64,000 bases of DNA from Affinibrenneria salicis (GCF_008710095.1 NZ_VYKJ01000008.1:1-64000); one strand, 5' to 3'. Counted from the stretch's first letter, positions 19,856 to 28,899 are shown. Translations and numbers: made by a program. The notes: generated by a model from the letters alone, not told the origin.

Positions 19856-20530
19856 ATGTCGTATCAATGGGATTTTGCTGCTATCTGGCCTTACCATCAG
19901 CTACTTTTCGACGGGTTGTGGGGCACACTGAAAATCGGCGCCGCCAGTATTCTGATCGGTATGTCGGCAGGCGTACTGCTGGCCGTCATGAAAATGTCGT
20001 CGCTAAGCGTGCTGCGCGTGCTGGCCTCTGTCTTCATCGGTTTTTATCGCAATACGCCGGCCATCGTTCACTTTTTCTGGATGTACTATGCGCTGCCGGT
20101 GATCACGCCGCTGGCGCTTTCGCCCTTCGCCGCTGCGGTCATCGCGCTGTCCGCCCAGTCGGCGGCGTTCTATGCCGAGGTTTATCGCGGCGGCATCGGC
20201 TCCATCAGCCTCGGGCAGTGGGAAGGGGCGAAGGCGCTCGGCATGACGCGCTTTACCGCGCTGCGCCGCGTGATCCTGCCGCAGGCGATGCGCCGTATGA
20301 TCCCGCCCTTTATCGAGCGCTCTTTTGAACTGATCAAATCCACCTCGTTAGCTTCTTCTCTGGCCTACAGCGAACTGCTCTACCAGGCGATGCAGGTCAA
20401 CAGCCAGACTTTCCGACCGCTTGAGGTCTATAGCCTGGTGGCGCTGATGTATTTCACCCTGCTGCTTATCATCAGCCTGTTCAGTCAGCGTCTTGAAAAA
20501 CGTTTGTCTCTGGCCGACAGCCGGTCATAA
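19856..20530 (+). CDS. Amino-acid/amine ABC transporter permease, first of pair
   Basis: 224 residues from the ATG at 19856. This gives an N-terminus (MSYQWDFAAIW) parallel to that of the next gene (MNYQWDFSLIW); an ATG at 19847 is too close to the 'gggg' site. It has about five membrane segments, FYRNTPAIVHFFWMYYALP, and the EAA loop EVYRGGIGSISLGQWEGAKALG. It forms the channel with the next permease. Confidence 0.9.
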   Translation: MSYQWDFAAIWPYHQLLFDGLWGTLKIGAASILIGMSAGVLLAVMKMSSLSVLRVLASVFIGFYRNTPAIVHFFWMYYALPVITPLALSPFAAAVIALSAQSAAFYAEVYRGGIGSISLGQWEGAKALGMTRFTALRRVILPQAMRRMIPPFIERSFELIKSTSLASSLAYSELLYQAMQVNSQTFRPLEVYSLVALMYFTLLLIISLFSQRLEKRLSLADSRS

Positions 20531-20539
20531 GGAGCCCGC

Positions 20540-21205
20540 ATGAACTATCAATGGGATTTTTCGCTGATCTGGCATAACGCGCCGGTGCTGCTTAAAGGGC
20601 TGGGCGTAACGCTGGAGTTGTGGCTGCTGGCCGGCATAGCGGGAACGGCTATCGGCCTGCTGTTGGGCATCGTCCGGGTCAGCGGCGTTCGCTGGCTAAG
20701 AGCGTCGGCCATGGCGTTTGTCGAGGTATTCCGCAATACGCCGGTGCTGATTCAGCTGATCTGGTTTTATTATGCTTTCCCGGTGCTGATCGGCATTCAG
20801 TTTAGTACTTTTGGCGCTGCGGCGCTGGCGTTGACGCTGTATACCGCCGCCTACTGTACGGAGATTTTCCGCGCCGGCCTGCAGTCGATCGAGCGCGGAC
20901 AGTGGGAAGGCGCCAGGGCGCTGGGCATGAGTCATCGCGTGATACTGCGCCGGGTGGTCCTGCCGCAGGTCTACCGACGGATGCTGCCGGCGCTGACCAA
21001 CCGAATGATCGAACTGGCGAAAGTCACCTCGCTGGCCTCTATTCTGGCCGTCAATGAACTGATGTATCAGGGGCGGCTGCTGAGCAGCACTTACTACCGG
21101 CCGCTGGAAATTCTGACGGTGGTGGCGCTGCTGTATTTTGTCCTGATCTGGCCCGGCAGCTATCTTGCCGCGCGCCTTGAACGACGCTTCCGTCCGCATC
21201 CCTGA
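20540..21205 (+). CDS. Amino-acid/amine ABC transporter permease, second of pair
   Basis: 221 residues, nine bases after the first permease with an AGGAG ribosome site. FRNTPVLIQLIWFYYAFP and EIFRAGLQSIERGQWEGARALG are the permease and EAA motifs. Its similarity to the preceding gene suggests an ancient tandem duplication, as is normal for this transporter class. Confidence 0.9.
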   Translation: MNYQWDFSLIWHNAPVLLKGLGVTLELWLLAGIAGTAIGLLLGIVRVSGVRWLRASAMAFVEVFRNTPVLIQLIWFYYAFPVLIGIQFSTFGAAALALTLYTAAYCTEIFRAGLQSIERGQWEGARALGMSHRVILRRVVLPQVYRRMLPALTNRMIELAKVTSLASILAVNELMYQGRLLSSTYYRPLEILTVVALLYFVLIWPGSYLAARLERRFRPHP

Positions 21206-21225
21206 CCTGAGAGAAAAACCGGCTG

Positions 21226-22002
21226 ATGAACGAAGAGATCATTTTACGCATTCGCGGGCTGCAAAAGCAGTTCGACGAACACACGGTGCTGAAAGGCATC
21301 GATCTGGATGTGCGTCGCGGCGAAAAGATCGCCATTATCGGCGGCTCCGGATCCGGTAAAAGCACGCTGCTGCGCTGCCTGAATTTTATGGAAATTCCCA
21401 GCGCCGGCACCATTGAACTCGACGGCGAGATACTCGGCCATCAGGGCAACGACGGCCGACGCTATTACCCGGAAAAACAGCTTTGCGCGGTGCGCGAGCG
21501 GGTGGGGATGGTCTTTCAGCAATTCAACCTGTTTCCCCATATGACGGTGCTGGAAAACGTGCGCGAGGCGCTGCTGTCGGTGAAAAAAATGTCGCGCAGC
21601 GAGGCGGATCTCATTGCCGGCGCTCAGCTGGAAAAAGTCGGGCTGGGTAATAAGCGGCAGGCCTGGCCGGGCAGTCTGTCCGGCGGACAGCAGCAGCGGG
21701 TGGCTATTGCGCGGGCGCTGGCCATGTCGCCGGAAATTATGCTGTTTGATGAGCCGACGTCGTCGCTCGATCCGGAACTGGTGGGCGAAGTGTTGCATAC
21801 CATTCGCGGCCTGGCCGATGAAGGGCGCACGCTGCTGCTGGTTACGCATGAGCTGGGGTTTGCCTGGCATTTCGCCGATCGGGTGGTGTTTATTGAGAAC
21901 GGCGTAATTCACGAAATGGGCACGGCGGAACAGGTGCTGAAGAATCCGCGTCAGCCGCGGACCCAGGCTTTCCTCGCGCGTTTCGCCGAGCGCGCTTTTT
22001 AA
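21226..22002 (+). CDS. Amino-acid/amine ABC transporter ATP-binding protein
   Basis: 258 residues. Walker A is GGSGSGKST, the Q-loop is VFQQFNLFPHMTVLENV, the signature is [15 protein letters not shown], Walker B is [12 protein letters not shown], and the switch histidine lies in LVTHELGFA. An insert after Walker A (GHQGNDGRRYYPEKQ) is also seen in HisP/OccP-type subunits. It energises the two permeases encoded just upstream. Unlike the 804-3169 importer, this set is complete. Confidence 0.92.
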   Translation: MNEEIILRIRGLQKQFDEHTVLKGIDLDVRRGEKIAIIGGSGSGKSTLLRCLNFMEIPSAGTIELDGEILGHQGNDGRRYYPEKQLCAVRERVGMVFQQFNLFPHMTVLENVREALLSVKKMSRSEADLIAGAQLEKVGLGNKRQAWPGSLSGGQQQRVAIARALAMSPEIMLFDEPTSSLDPELVGEVLHTIRGLADEGRTLLLVTHELGFAWHFADRVVFIENGVIHEMGTAEQVLKNPRQPRTQAFLARFAERAF

Positions 22003-22017
22003 GGTCAGAGGTGACAG

Positions 22018-22932
22018 ATGAATACAGCATTGTCCGGTCAGAGCAGTCAGGCATATTTACAGGATGCGCGTAACGACGACGTATTGGTGTATGTGAACGG
22101 CGAGTTTGTGCACCGCGATCAGGCCGTGGTGTCGGTGTTCGATGCCGGCTACGTGTGCGGCGACGGCGTCTGGGAGGGGCTGCGCCTGGTGGATGGCCGG
22201 CTGGTGGCGCTGGACGCCCATTTAGATCGGCTGTTCGCCGGCGCGGCGGCTATTCAGCTGGATATCGGCCACAGCCGGCAGGCGCTGATCGATATTCTCT
22301 ATCAGACGCTCAAGGTTAATGGGATGGAGGACGGGGCGCACATTCGCCTGATGGTCACTCGCGGTAAAAAGCGGACGCCCAATCAGGATCCGCGCTTTAT
22401 CCTCGGCGGTTCGACCCTTGTCTGTGTGGCGGAGTATAAGGTGGTGGATCGCGAGGCGAAAAAACGCGGACTGGCGCTGTTTACCTCAACCTACCGCACC
22501 AGCGGCCCGGACGTTTTCGATCTGCGGCTGAATTCGCACAGCCGGCTCAATCTGATTCAGGCGTTGTTGCAGGCGCTGCAGGCAGGCGCCGATGAGGCGC
22601 TGATGCTCGATCCCCACGGTTTTGTCGCCAGCTGTAATTCCACCAATTTTTTTATTGTGCGCCGGGGCGAGCTGTGGACGTCGTCCGGTCTTTATTGTTT
22701 CAACGGCATTACCCGCCAGACTATCATTACGCTCGCGCGCCAGCAGGGTCTGATCGCGCATGAGAAACCCTTTACCCTGGCGGAAGCGTTGACGGCCGAC
22801 GAGGCTTTTGTCACCGGCACGCTGGCGGGGATAACGCCGGTCAGGCAGCTGGACGGGCGGCCGTTTCCCGCCGCGCGCCCGGTTACCGAACGGCTTAACC
22901 GCGAGTATGAACGCTATTTACGCAACGCGTGA
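22018..22932 (+). CDS. Class IV aminotransferase-fold protein lacking the usual PLP lysine
   Basis: 304 residues with the overall architecture of branched-chain or D-amino-acid aminotransferases. The N-terminus reads VYVNGEFVHRDQAVVSVFDAGYVCGDGVWEGLR. The C-terminal half reads GADEALMLDPHGFVASCNSTNFFIV and ends FNGITRQTIITLARQQGL. Where related enzymes have a Lys-Ser-x-Asn-Tyr-Leu-Asn type segment with the catalytic lysine, this protein reads LNSHSRLNLI, with Asn172 at the lysine position. Ordinary PLP transamination is therefore doubtful. It follows the ABC ATPase by 15 bp, with an AGAGGTGAC ribosome site, and is probably in its operon. Confidence 0.8.
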   Translation: MNTALSGQSSQAYLQDARNDDVLVYVNGEFVHRDQAVVSVFDAGYVCGDGVWEGLRLVDGRLVALDAHLDRLFAGAAAIQLDIGHSRQALIDILYQTLKVNGMEDGAHIRLMVTRGKKRTPNQDPRFILGGSTLVCVAEYKVVDREAKKRGLALFTSTYRTSGPDVFDLRLNSHSRLNLIQALLQALQAGADEALMLDPHGFVASCNSTNFFIVRRGELWTSSGLYCFNGITRQTIITLARQQGLIAHEKPFTLAEALTADEAFVTGTLAGITPVRQLDGRPFPAARPVTERLNREYERYLRNA

Positions 22933-22975
22933 GGCTGGAGCAAGACGCCGTCGCCGCGCCGCGACGGCAACGTTC

Positions 22976-23082
22976 GTTATCAGGGGGAGCGCGGCGAAGG
23001 GGCGTAGCGGCGTTAGCCGTCGGAGCGTTCCCCGGTGCGGCCGGCCCGGGTATTCCGGGTTTATCGGCGACTTTGTCAGCGA
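22976..23082 (-). repeat. Interspersed repeat family 2, copy A
   Basis: The strand from 'cgttatcagggggagcgcgg' to 'cgactttgtcagcgacctc' matches the reverse complement of 48428-48532 over about 105 bp. The shared blocks include gcggcgaagg, gtagcggcgtta and ttcatcggcgactttgtcagc with few changes. The repeat fills the space between the convergent class IV gene and the deacetylase gene. Confidence 0.75.
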
Positions 23083-23084
23083 CC

Positions 23085-24104
23085 TCAGGCGCCGAAGCCG
23101 CCGAAGAAGCGGCGGGCGTTTTCTTCCAGCGTCTCGAGGTGGTAGCCGCCTTCCTGCACCACCAGGCAGGGCATACCCCATGAGCGGATGCGCGCGCCGA
23201 GCCGGCTAAAGCCGTCCTGCGACACCGCCACCCGGGCCTGCGGATCCTGCCGGTAGATATCGAAGCCGAGCGACAGCACCAGCACGTCGGGCGCGAAGGC
23301 GCGCAGCGCGCTGTCCGCGCGATCCAGATATGAGAAGAAATCCTCCTCCGACGCGCCGTGCGGCATCGGCAGATTGAGGTTGAATCCTGCGCCAGCGCCG
23401 CTGCCGCGCTCATCATCGAAACCGGCCACCACCGGATAGAAATTGGTGGGGTCGCCGTGGAGAGAGACATAAAACACATCGCTGCGGCTGTAGAAGATTT
23501 CCTGAATCCCCTGGCCGTGATGCATATCGGTATCCAGGATCGCGACCTTCGCATAGCCGCCGTCGCGCAGGGTCTGGGCGGCGATCGCCGCGTTATTCAG
23601 ATAGCAGAAGCCGCCGGCGCCCTCCGGCCGCGCATGATGCCCCGGCGGACGGCACAGCGAGTAGGCGGCCGGCGCGCCGTCGATAATCGCTTTCGCGCCG
23701 GCGATGGCGCACTGCGCGGACCAGTAAGCCGCGGTGAAGGTGTGTTCGCCGATCGGGCAACTGCCGTCGGTCAGGTAGCGTGCGGTTCTGGCGAGGATGC
23801 CGCGCAGCGGATTGCCTTCGCGGATAAAGATGTTGGACATCACCTCGTCACCCCAGTCCTCTTCCACCGCGTGCCATTCGCGCCAGGCGTTTTCCAGGTA
23901 GTCGACATAGGGTCGGCCGTGCACGGCGTACAGCGCCTCGCGCCCGGAGTCCGCCGGTTGCTCAATCGTGAAGCCCAGTTTTTGCGCCGCGGCCAGCAGA
24001 TGGTCGAGACGTTCGGGCACTTCCTGCGGGGTGCGCATCTGGCCGCGCGATAAATAGCTTTTCGGGTGATGCAAACGCTGTTTCGGGTGATAGAAGGCTT
24101 TCAT
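23085..24104 (-). CDS. Acetylpolyamine amidohydrolase (histone-deacetylase family)
   Basis: 339 residues. The full catalytic set of acetylpolyamine amidohydrolases is visible: His156-His157 (RPPGHHARP), zinc ligands Asp193 and His195 (DTDMHHGQG) and Asp282 (LSLGFDIY), and Tyr321 (QEGGYH). These sit two residues before the numbering of the Mycoplana enzyme. The family removes acetyl groups from N-acetylputrescine, N-acetylcadaverine and similar compounds. It lies downstream of the aldehyde dehydrogenase on the same strand, 175 bp apart, and close to a class III aminotransferase. This supports amine catabolism. Confidence 0.88.
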   Translation of the reverse strand: MKAFYHPKQRLHHPKSYLSRGQMRTPQEVPERLDHLLAAAQKLGFTIEQPADSGREALYAVHGRPYVDYLENAWREWHAVEEDWGDEVMSNIFIREGNPLRGILARTARYLTDGSCPIGEHTFTAAYWSAQCAIAGAKAIIDGAPAAYSLCRPPGHHARPEGAGGFCYLNNAAIAAQTLRDGGYAKVAILDTDMHHGQGIQEIFYSRSDVFYVSLHGDPTNFYPVVAGFDDERGSGAGAGFNLNLPMPHGASEEDFFSYLDRADSALRAFAPDVLVLSLGFDIYRQDPQARVAVSQDGFSRLGARIRSWGMPCLVVQEGGYHLETLEENARRFFGGFGA

Positions 24105-24279
24105 GCGTTTCGATTTCTCCTGCGAACCGTCACTGAACGGACAACGGCGGTGGCTGCGTGGTTTCGCTGATGTTCCGGTTATACCCCGGCGCCGGTCTGG
24201 CGGCTATTTTTATCCCGAATCGCGGCCTCCGCCGGCCGGCGGCGTCGCGTCTAATCCGGTCGCCCGGCTGACCCGACGT

Positions 24280-25785
24280 CTACCCCTCATCGGCCGGGAA
24301 ACGTTGCCAGATGGTTTTCAGATCCGTGTATTTATCAAAGGCGTGCAGCGATTTATCCCGCCCGTTGCCCGACGCTTTCATGCCGCCGAAGGGGACGGTG
24401 ACATCGCCTTCTCCCCAGGTATTGACCCAGATAAGCCCGCTTTTCAGGCGCCGGGTCAGTCTGTTGATACGCGCCGGATTGTTCGACCACAGGCAGGCGC
24501 CGAGCCCATAGCGAGTGTTATTGGCCAGCCGCAGCGCTTCGGCCTCGTCGGCGAAACGGGCCAGCGCCACCACCGGGCCGAAAATTTCTTCCGTCATCGC
24601 CTCGGCCTGCGGCGGTACGTCTTCAATGCTGCATGGCCGCATGTAAAAGCCTTTGCCGTCTACCTTCACCGGTTCGCCGCCATGGCGTATTTTCAGACCG
24701 CCGGCGCGCGCCCGCTGAATAAATCCCTGTACCCGCGCCAGGTGATCCGCGTCGACCAGCGGCCCCAGCCGGGTGGCGGGATCGAGAGGGTCGCCCGGAA
24801 CGAAGGCCGCCGCGGCGCGATCGAACAGCGTCAGAAATTCATCGGCTATCGGCTGGTGCAGATAAAGGCGCGAAGCGGCGATACACACCTCGCCCTGATT
24901 GGAGTAAATGGCCAGCGCGCTGATGTCGGCCGCCGACGGCAGGCTGGCGTCGTCAAAAATCAGCGAGGGATTTTTACCGCCCGCCTCGCACCAAACCCGT
25001 TTGAGGTTGGATGATCCGGCGTAGACCTGCAGCATGCCCGCCACGCGCGTCGAGCCGGTGAAAGCGAGGCAGTCGACGTCGTGATGCAGCGCCAGACATT
25101 TGCCGACTTCATCGCCATAGCCCGGCAGTACCTGGAAAACTCCGGGCGGCACGCCGGCTTCGGCGGCCAGACGCGCCAGCAGCAGCGCCGACAGCGGCGA
25201 TTTTTCGGATGGCTTCAGGATCACGCAGTTGCCGGCCGCCAGCGCCGGCGCCACCTTCCACGCGGCCATCAGCAACGGATAGTTCCAGGGCACGATGGCC
25301 GCCACCACGCCGATAGGTTCGCGCCGGATGGCGACCTGCACGTCTTCCGCCGACGGGGCAAGCTCGTCGTACCGTTTATCCAGCGCTTCGGCGGCGTGCT
25401 GAAACGCGGCGATCGCCTGCGGAATATCGAAACCGGCGCTCTCCGCGATTGGTTTGCCCATATCCAGCGTATCGATCAGCGCCAGTTGGTCCTGATGCGT
25501 CTGCATCAGCGCCGCCAGCCGTTTGATCACGACGGCCCGCTGCTGCGGCGCCATGCGCGGCCAGCCGCCGTCATCGAAGGCATGGCGCGCCGCGCGCGCC
25601 GCCGTATCCACATTGGCTTCCGAGGCGGCGGGAAAAGCGGCCAGCACCTGTTCCGTGGCCGGATTGATGCTGATCAGCTCGCGCCCGCTCAGCGTGCGGA
25701 AATCGCCATCGATAAATCCTCCGCTGGAGAAACGCAGGCGTTGCGCGCTGGCTTGCCAGTCGGCGGCGGTTTTCAGTCCGGTCAT
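24280..25785 (-). CDS. Aldehyde dehydrogenase (PuuC/aminoaldehyde type)
   Basis: 501 residues with all catalytic elements of the NAD(P)-dependent family: Asn169 (VPWNYP), Glu267 (EAGGKNP) and the nucleophile Cys301 (NQGEVCIAASR). The coenzyme motif is FTGSTRVAG. It resembles gamma-glutamyl-gamma-aminobutyraldehyde and other aminoaldehyde dehydrogenases. It would oxidise the aldehyde made when an amine is transaminated by the enzyme encoded divergently at 25952. The exact aldehyde is inferred from neighbours only. Confidence 0.88.
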   Translation of the reverse strand: MTGLKTAADWQASAQRLRFSSGGFIDGDFRTLSGRELISINPATEQVLAAFPAASEANVDTAARAARHAFDDGGWPRMAPQQRAVVIKRLAALMQTHQDQLALIDTLDMGKPIAESAGFDIPQAIAAFQHAAEALDKRYDELAPSAEDVQVAIRREPIGVVAAIVPWNYPLLMAAWKVAPALAAGNCVILKPSEKSPLSALLLARLAAEAGVPPGVFQVLPGYGDEVGKCLALHHDVDCLAFTGSTRVAGMLQVYAGSSNLKRVWCEAGGKNPSLIFDDASLPSAADISALAIYSNQGEVCIAASRLYLHQPIADEFLTLFDRAAAAFVPGDPLDPATRLGPLVDADHLARVQGFIQRARAGGLKIRHGGEPVKVDGKGFYMRPCSIEDVPPQAEAMTEEIFGPVVALARFADEAEALRLANNTRYGLGACLWSNNPARINRLTRRLKSGLIWVNTWGEGDVTVPFGGMKASGNGRDKSLHAFDKYTDLKTIWQRFPADEG

Positions 25786-25951
25786 CTCGATCTCTCCTGT
25801 CCTGCTGTCTGGTGTTTATCCTACTGGCCCCTCCGCCGGCGCTCCATACCGCTATGGTGGGATGTTACTGCCGGGGGCTTTCGCTAGACTCGGGAGACGT
25901 GACGGCTTAACACGCCTGCTATCCCAGACCGGCCCGCACAGGAGAAATCAC

Positions 25952-27361
25952 ATGCAGCAGAATACGTCGCACATGCCAGACACAGAGCTGGAGAGTTTGC
26001 ATCAACAGGATAAAGCGCATTTTATTCATCCCTTTACCGACTTCAGCCAGTTCGGCGCGAAAGGCTGCGATGTTATCGCCAAAAGCGAGGGCATCTATGT
26101 CGAGGACGGCAAAGGCAACCGTTTTATCGACGGCATCGCCGGTCTGTGGTGCGTCAATGTGGGCCACGGCCGGCGCGAGATCGGCGAAGCGATGAGCCGT
26201 CAGGCGGTGGAAATGGCCTATTATTCGCCGTTCAACAACCTGACCAATATTCCCGCCACCCGCCTTGCCGCCCGCCTGGCGCAGCTGGCGCCGGGCGACC
26301 TTAACCACGTGTTCTACAGCTGCGGCGGTTCGACGGCCAATGACGCGACGGTGCGGATGGTGCATTTTTATTTCAATCAGCGCGGGTTGCCGAACAAGAA
26401 AAAGATCATCGCGCGCACCAGCGGTTACCACGGCACGACTTATATATCCGCCACGCTGACCGGTACTGAAGGCAATAACCTCGGCTTCGACGTGGTGGAC
26501 GAGATGGTGACGCATATCAGCGAAGCGAACTGCTACCGCAAGCCCGCCGGCATGGATGACGCGCAGTACTGCGACTTCCTGGTCGACGAATTCGGAACCA
26601 CTATCGGCAAACTGGGGGCGGGCAACGTGGCGGCCTTTATCGCCGAGCCGATCATGGGCGCCGGCGGCGTGTTGATGGCGCCAGAGGGCTACCACCGGCG
26701 GATACTGGATCTGTGCCATGAGAATGACATTCTGTATATCTCCGACGAGGTGGTGACCGCTTTCGGGCGGCTGGGCCACTTTTTCGCCTCCGAGGCGGTG
26801 TTCGGCATTCAGCCCGATATCATCAATATCGCCAAAGGTTTGACGTCGGGCTATTCGCCGCTCGGGGCGACGCTGATTTCCGACAAAATTTATCAGGTGA
26901 TCAGTAAGCCGCAGGCGAAGGGCGCGGTGTTCAGCACAGGGTTCACCTACTCCGGCCACCCGGTCAGCTGCGCCGCCGCGCTGGCCAACCTTGAGATTAT
27001 GGACAGAGAGAAGATCTGCGAGCACGTACGCGAGGTCGGTCCTTATCTGCTGCAGGCGCTTCGGCAACGTTTGTCTCATCATCCGATTATCGGCGATATT
27101 CGCGGCAGTCATTTTATGGTCGGCATTGAAAGCGTGGCTAATCGCGACAGCCGGGAACTGTTGCCTGCGGAAGCGAAAGTGGGCTATCGCATTGCCGATG
27201 CCTGTCAGAAACGCGGCCTGATTGTGCGGCCGATCGCGCATCTTAACGTGATTTCCCCGCCGTTGATCTGGACCAGAGACGTGATCGATGAAGTGGTGGG
27301 AATTCTGGACGGCGCCTTTGACGAAACGGTGGAATCGCTGAAGAAAGACGGGTTTATTTAA
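25952..27361 (+). CDS. Class III (omega) aminotransferase, probable amine:pyruvate type
   Basis: 469 residues from the ATG at 25952, with AGGAGA 7 bp upstream. PLP-binding residues are visible: the SCGGSTANDATVRM motif (126-136), Asp265 (ISDEVVTAFGR) and the Schiff-base Lys295 (NIAKGLTSGYSPLGA). IAEPIMGAGGVLMAPEGY is typical of putrescine- or spermidine-type omega-aminotransferases (SpuC group). It would convert a primary amine to an aldehyde for the divergently encoded dehydrogenase, with pyruvate as the likely acceptor. Confidence 0.87.
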   Translation: MQQNTSHMPDTELESLHQQDKAHFIHPFTDFSQFGAKGCDVIAKSEGIYVEDGKGNRFIDGIAGLWCVNVGHGRREIGEAMSRQAVEMAYYSPFNNLTNIPATRLAARLAQLAPGDLNHVFYSCGGSTANDATVRMVHFYFNQRGLPNKKKIIARTSGYHGTTYISATLTGTEGNNLGFDVVDEMVTHISEANCYRKPAGMDDAQYCDFLVDEFGTTIGKLGAGNVAAFIAEPIMGAGGVLMAPEGYHRRILDLCHENDILYISDEVVTAFGRLGHFFASEAVFGIQPDIINIAKGLTSGYSPLGATLISDKIYQVISKPQAKGAVFSTGFTYSGHPVSCAAALANLEIMDREKICEHVREVGPYLLQALRQRLSHHPIIGDIRGSHFMVGIESVANRDSRELLPAEAKVGYRIADACQKRGLIVRPIAHLNVISPPLIWTRDVIDEVVGILDGAFDETVESLKKDGFI

Positions 27362-27447
27362 CCGGCGGCCGACGTTTCCGGCGCCGTGCGGCCAGGCGCC
27401 GAAGCAAGTTCAGGCGAGAGCGCGGAGAACGCGCCGTTCGTCCGGCG

Positions 27448-28263
27448 TTAATACAGGCCCCTGTTCGCCAGCGCCGGGCGTTTCGGCACGCCCAAAAACA
27501 GGCTGCATAGCTGCAGTTCGCTGCTGATGCCCAGTTTCGAATAGATATTGCGCCGGTGTACCTTGACGGTTTGAAAACTAATGCCCAAATGGCGCGCCAG
27601 ATCTTTGGTGCCCTTGCCCGAAACCATCAACTGGACGACTTCCCGCTCGCGGGTGGTCAGAAGTTGCTCAATATTGTCCGGCGCGCCGTCGGACGGCTCT
27701 TCGGCGACGTTCGCATCCCCCAGCTGAGCGGCGTAATAGCGGATAAGGATGCGTTTCACCAGGGTGTAGGTGTTTTCCAGAATAGCGATCTCTTCTTTGC
27801 TGGTCACCGCGTTGCGCCGGTCTATCGACATAACCAGCGAGTCGCCGTTCGGCATCGGCAGCAGAACGTCGATTTCATCCTGTAAATTAAGATCCTTGTA
27901 ATAGCTTCTGTAATAGGTCGAGCCTCTGAGCTGACAGGTATGATGATTGATCTGCACAATCTGCGGCGAATCGTCGCTCTGCAGCCGGGCAAGCAGCGGA
28001 TCTTCCAGATAAGCGGAGGATAAATAACGGTCAAAATAGAGATCGTGCTGGTGGGGCGGAATATCGTGAGAAATGATGATCGGAAGATCGCTGCCCGCCT
28101 TATAAAGCTTCAGGATAAACGCGTCGTGACGCATAAATTTATTGAACACGCCGGACAGACGGCTGGGCAAACTTTCGTCTGTGGAGCAGTCAAACAGATC
28201 GGCAATGTCTTCATGCCAGTGCATGATATCAGGGTGCGTTAAAAGACTGGACAGGCCCATCAT
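27448..28263 (-). CDS. LuxR-type transcriptional regulator of the amine cluster
   Basis: 271 residues. The N-terminal 190 residues form a sensor-like domain without recognisable acyl-homoserine-lactone residues; its features are SSAYLEDPLLARL and YYRSYYKDLNLQDEIDV. Residues 200-255 are the LuxR helix-turn-helix (LTTREREVVQLMVSGKGTKDLARHLGISFQTVKVHRRNIYSKLG). It is convergent with the class III aminotransferase. A related protein at 45380-46165 adjoins a polyamine importer. Both probably respond to an amine, which is an inference from context. Confidence 0.83.
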   Translation of the reverse strand: MMGLSSLLTHPDIMHWHEDIADLFDCSTDESLPSRLSGVFNKFMRHDAFILKLYKAGSDLPIIISHDIPPHQHDLYFDRYLSSAYLEDPLLARLQSDDSPQIVQINHHTCQLRGSTYYRSYYKDLNLQDEIDVLLPMPNGDSLVMSIDRRNAVTSKEEIAILENTYTLVKRILIRYYAAQLGDANVAEEPSDGAPDNIEQLLTTREREVVQLMVSGKGTKDLARHLGISFQTVKVHRRNIYSKLGISSELQLCSLFLGVPKRPALANRGLY

Positions 28264-28439
28264 CTATTCCTCAGCCAAAATTTTTCATGCTGAGTTCAAT
28301 GCAAATTCCATGCCTTACCTTACTGGTGGCCGCCGCGCGTCCGGCGCGGCCGACGGCGGGAAGATAGCCGCTTTACTGCCCTGATTAGGCGCTTTTTTGC
28401 CCCATTTCGGGGCTTTTCGCGCCAGTGCAGGCGCCGCGG

Positions 28440-28778
28440 TTAATCCGGCGTATCTTCAGACGGCAGCAGCGTCACGCCCTCTTTTTCCGAAATCGCCAGA
28501 TATTGCGCGCGGGTTAGCGCCTGTACCTGGTGCGCTTCCCGTTCGGCAAGGATAAGGTGATCGCCGGCGTTAAGGATCTGAGCATTGACCATGATGCGGC
28601 CGTCGACCACGTAGATCTGTTCACGGCCCGGATGGCGGTGGCGCGGCAGCGAAGCGCCCGCGTCCAGCCGCAATAACGCATAGCCGCCGCCCTGCGGGTT
28701 GCGCCAGAGCCATGAGTATTCAATGCCCGCATAGGGCGTGGGATGCCAGCTTCGGCTGGCCTGTGCGTTAAGTAACAT
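28440..28778 (-). CDS. Small cupin-domain protein
   Basis: 112 residues forming a single cupin barrel. Its first motif reads GASLPRHRHPGREQIYVVDGRI, with two histidines and a glutamate as metal ligands, and the second is AGDHLILAEREAHQVQAL. Such proteins bind metal and act as small enzymes, isomerases or sensors. No domain points to a specific reaction. It sits upstream of the LuxR gene on the same strand with a 176-bp gap. Confidence 0.7.
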   Translation of the reverse strand: MLLNAQASRSWHPTPYAGIEYSWLWRNPQGGGYALLRLDAGASLPRHRHPGREQIYVVDGRIMVNAQILNAGDHLILAEREAHQVQALTRAQYLAISEKEGVTLLPSEDTPD

Positions 28779-28899
28779 AGCGCCTCGCGATAAATCCGCA
28801 TCGATAAATGGATGGCGCTCAGGCTACAGCACCCCGCTGTCAGATTTTGTCAGCAGGGCGGGCCTCGGCGCGTCGGGCGGGATAACGGATTAACCGGCA

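Noticed and set aside
28399..28417. gcccc-atttc-ggggc-tttt hairpin.
   Set aside because: Its T-run faces the plus strand, where no gene ends; the flanking genes are on the minus strand.
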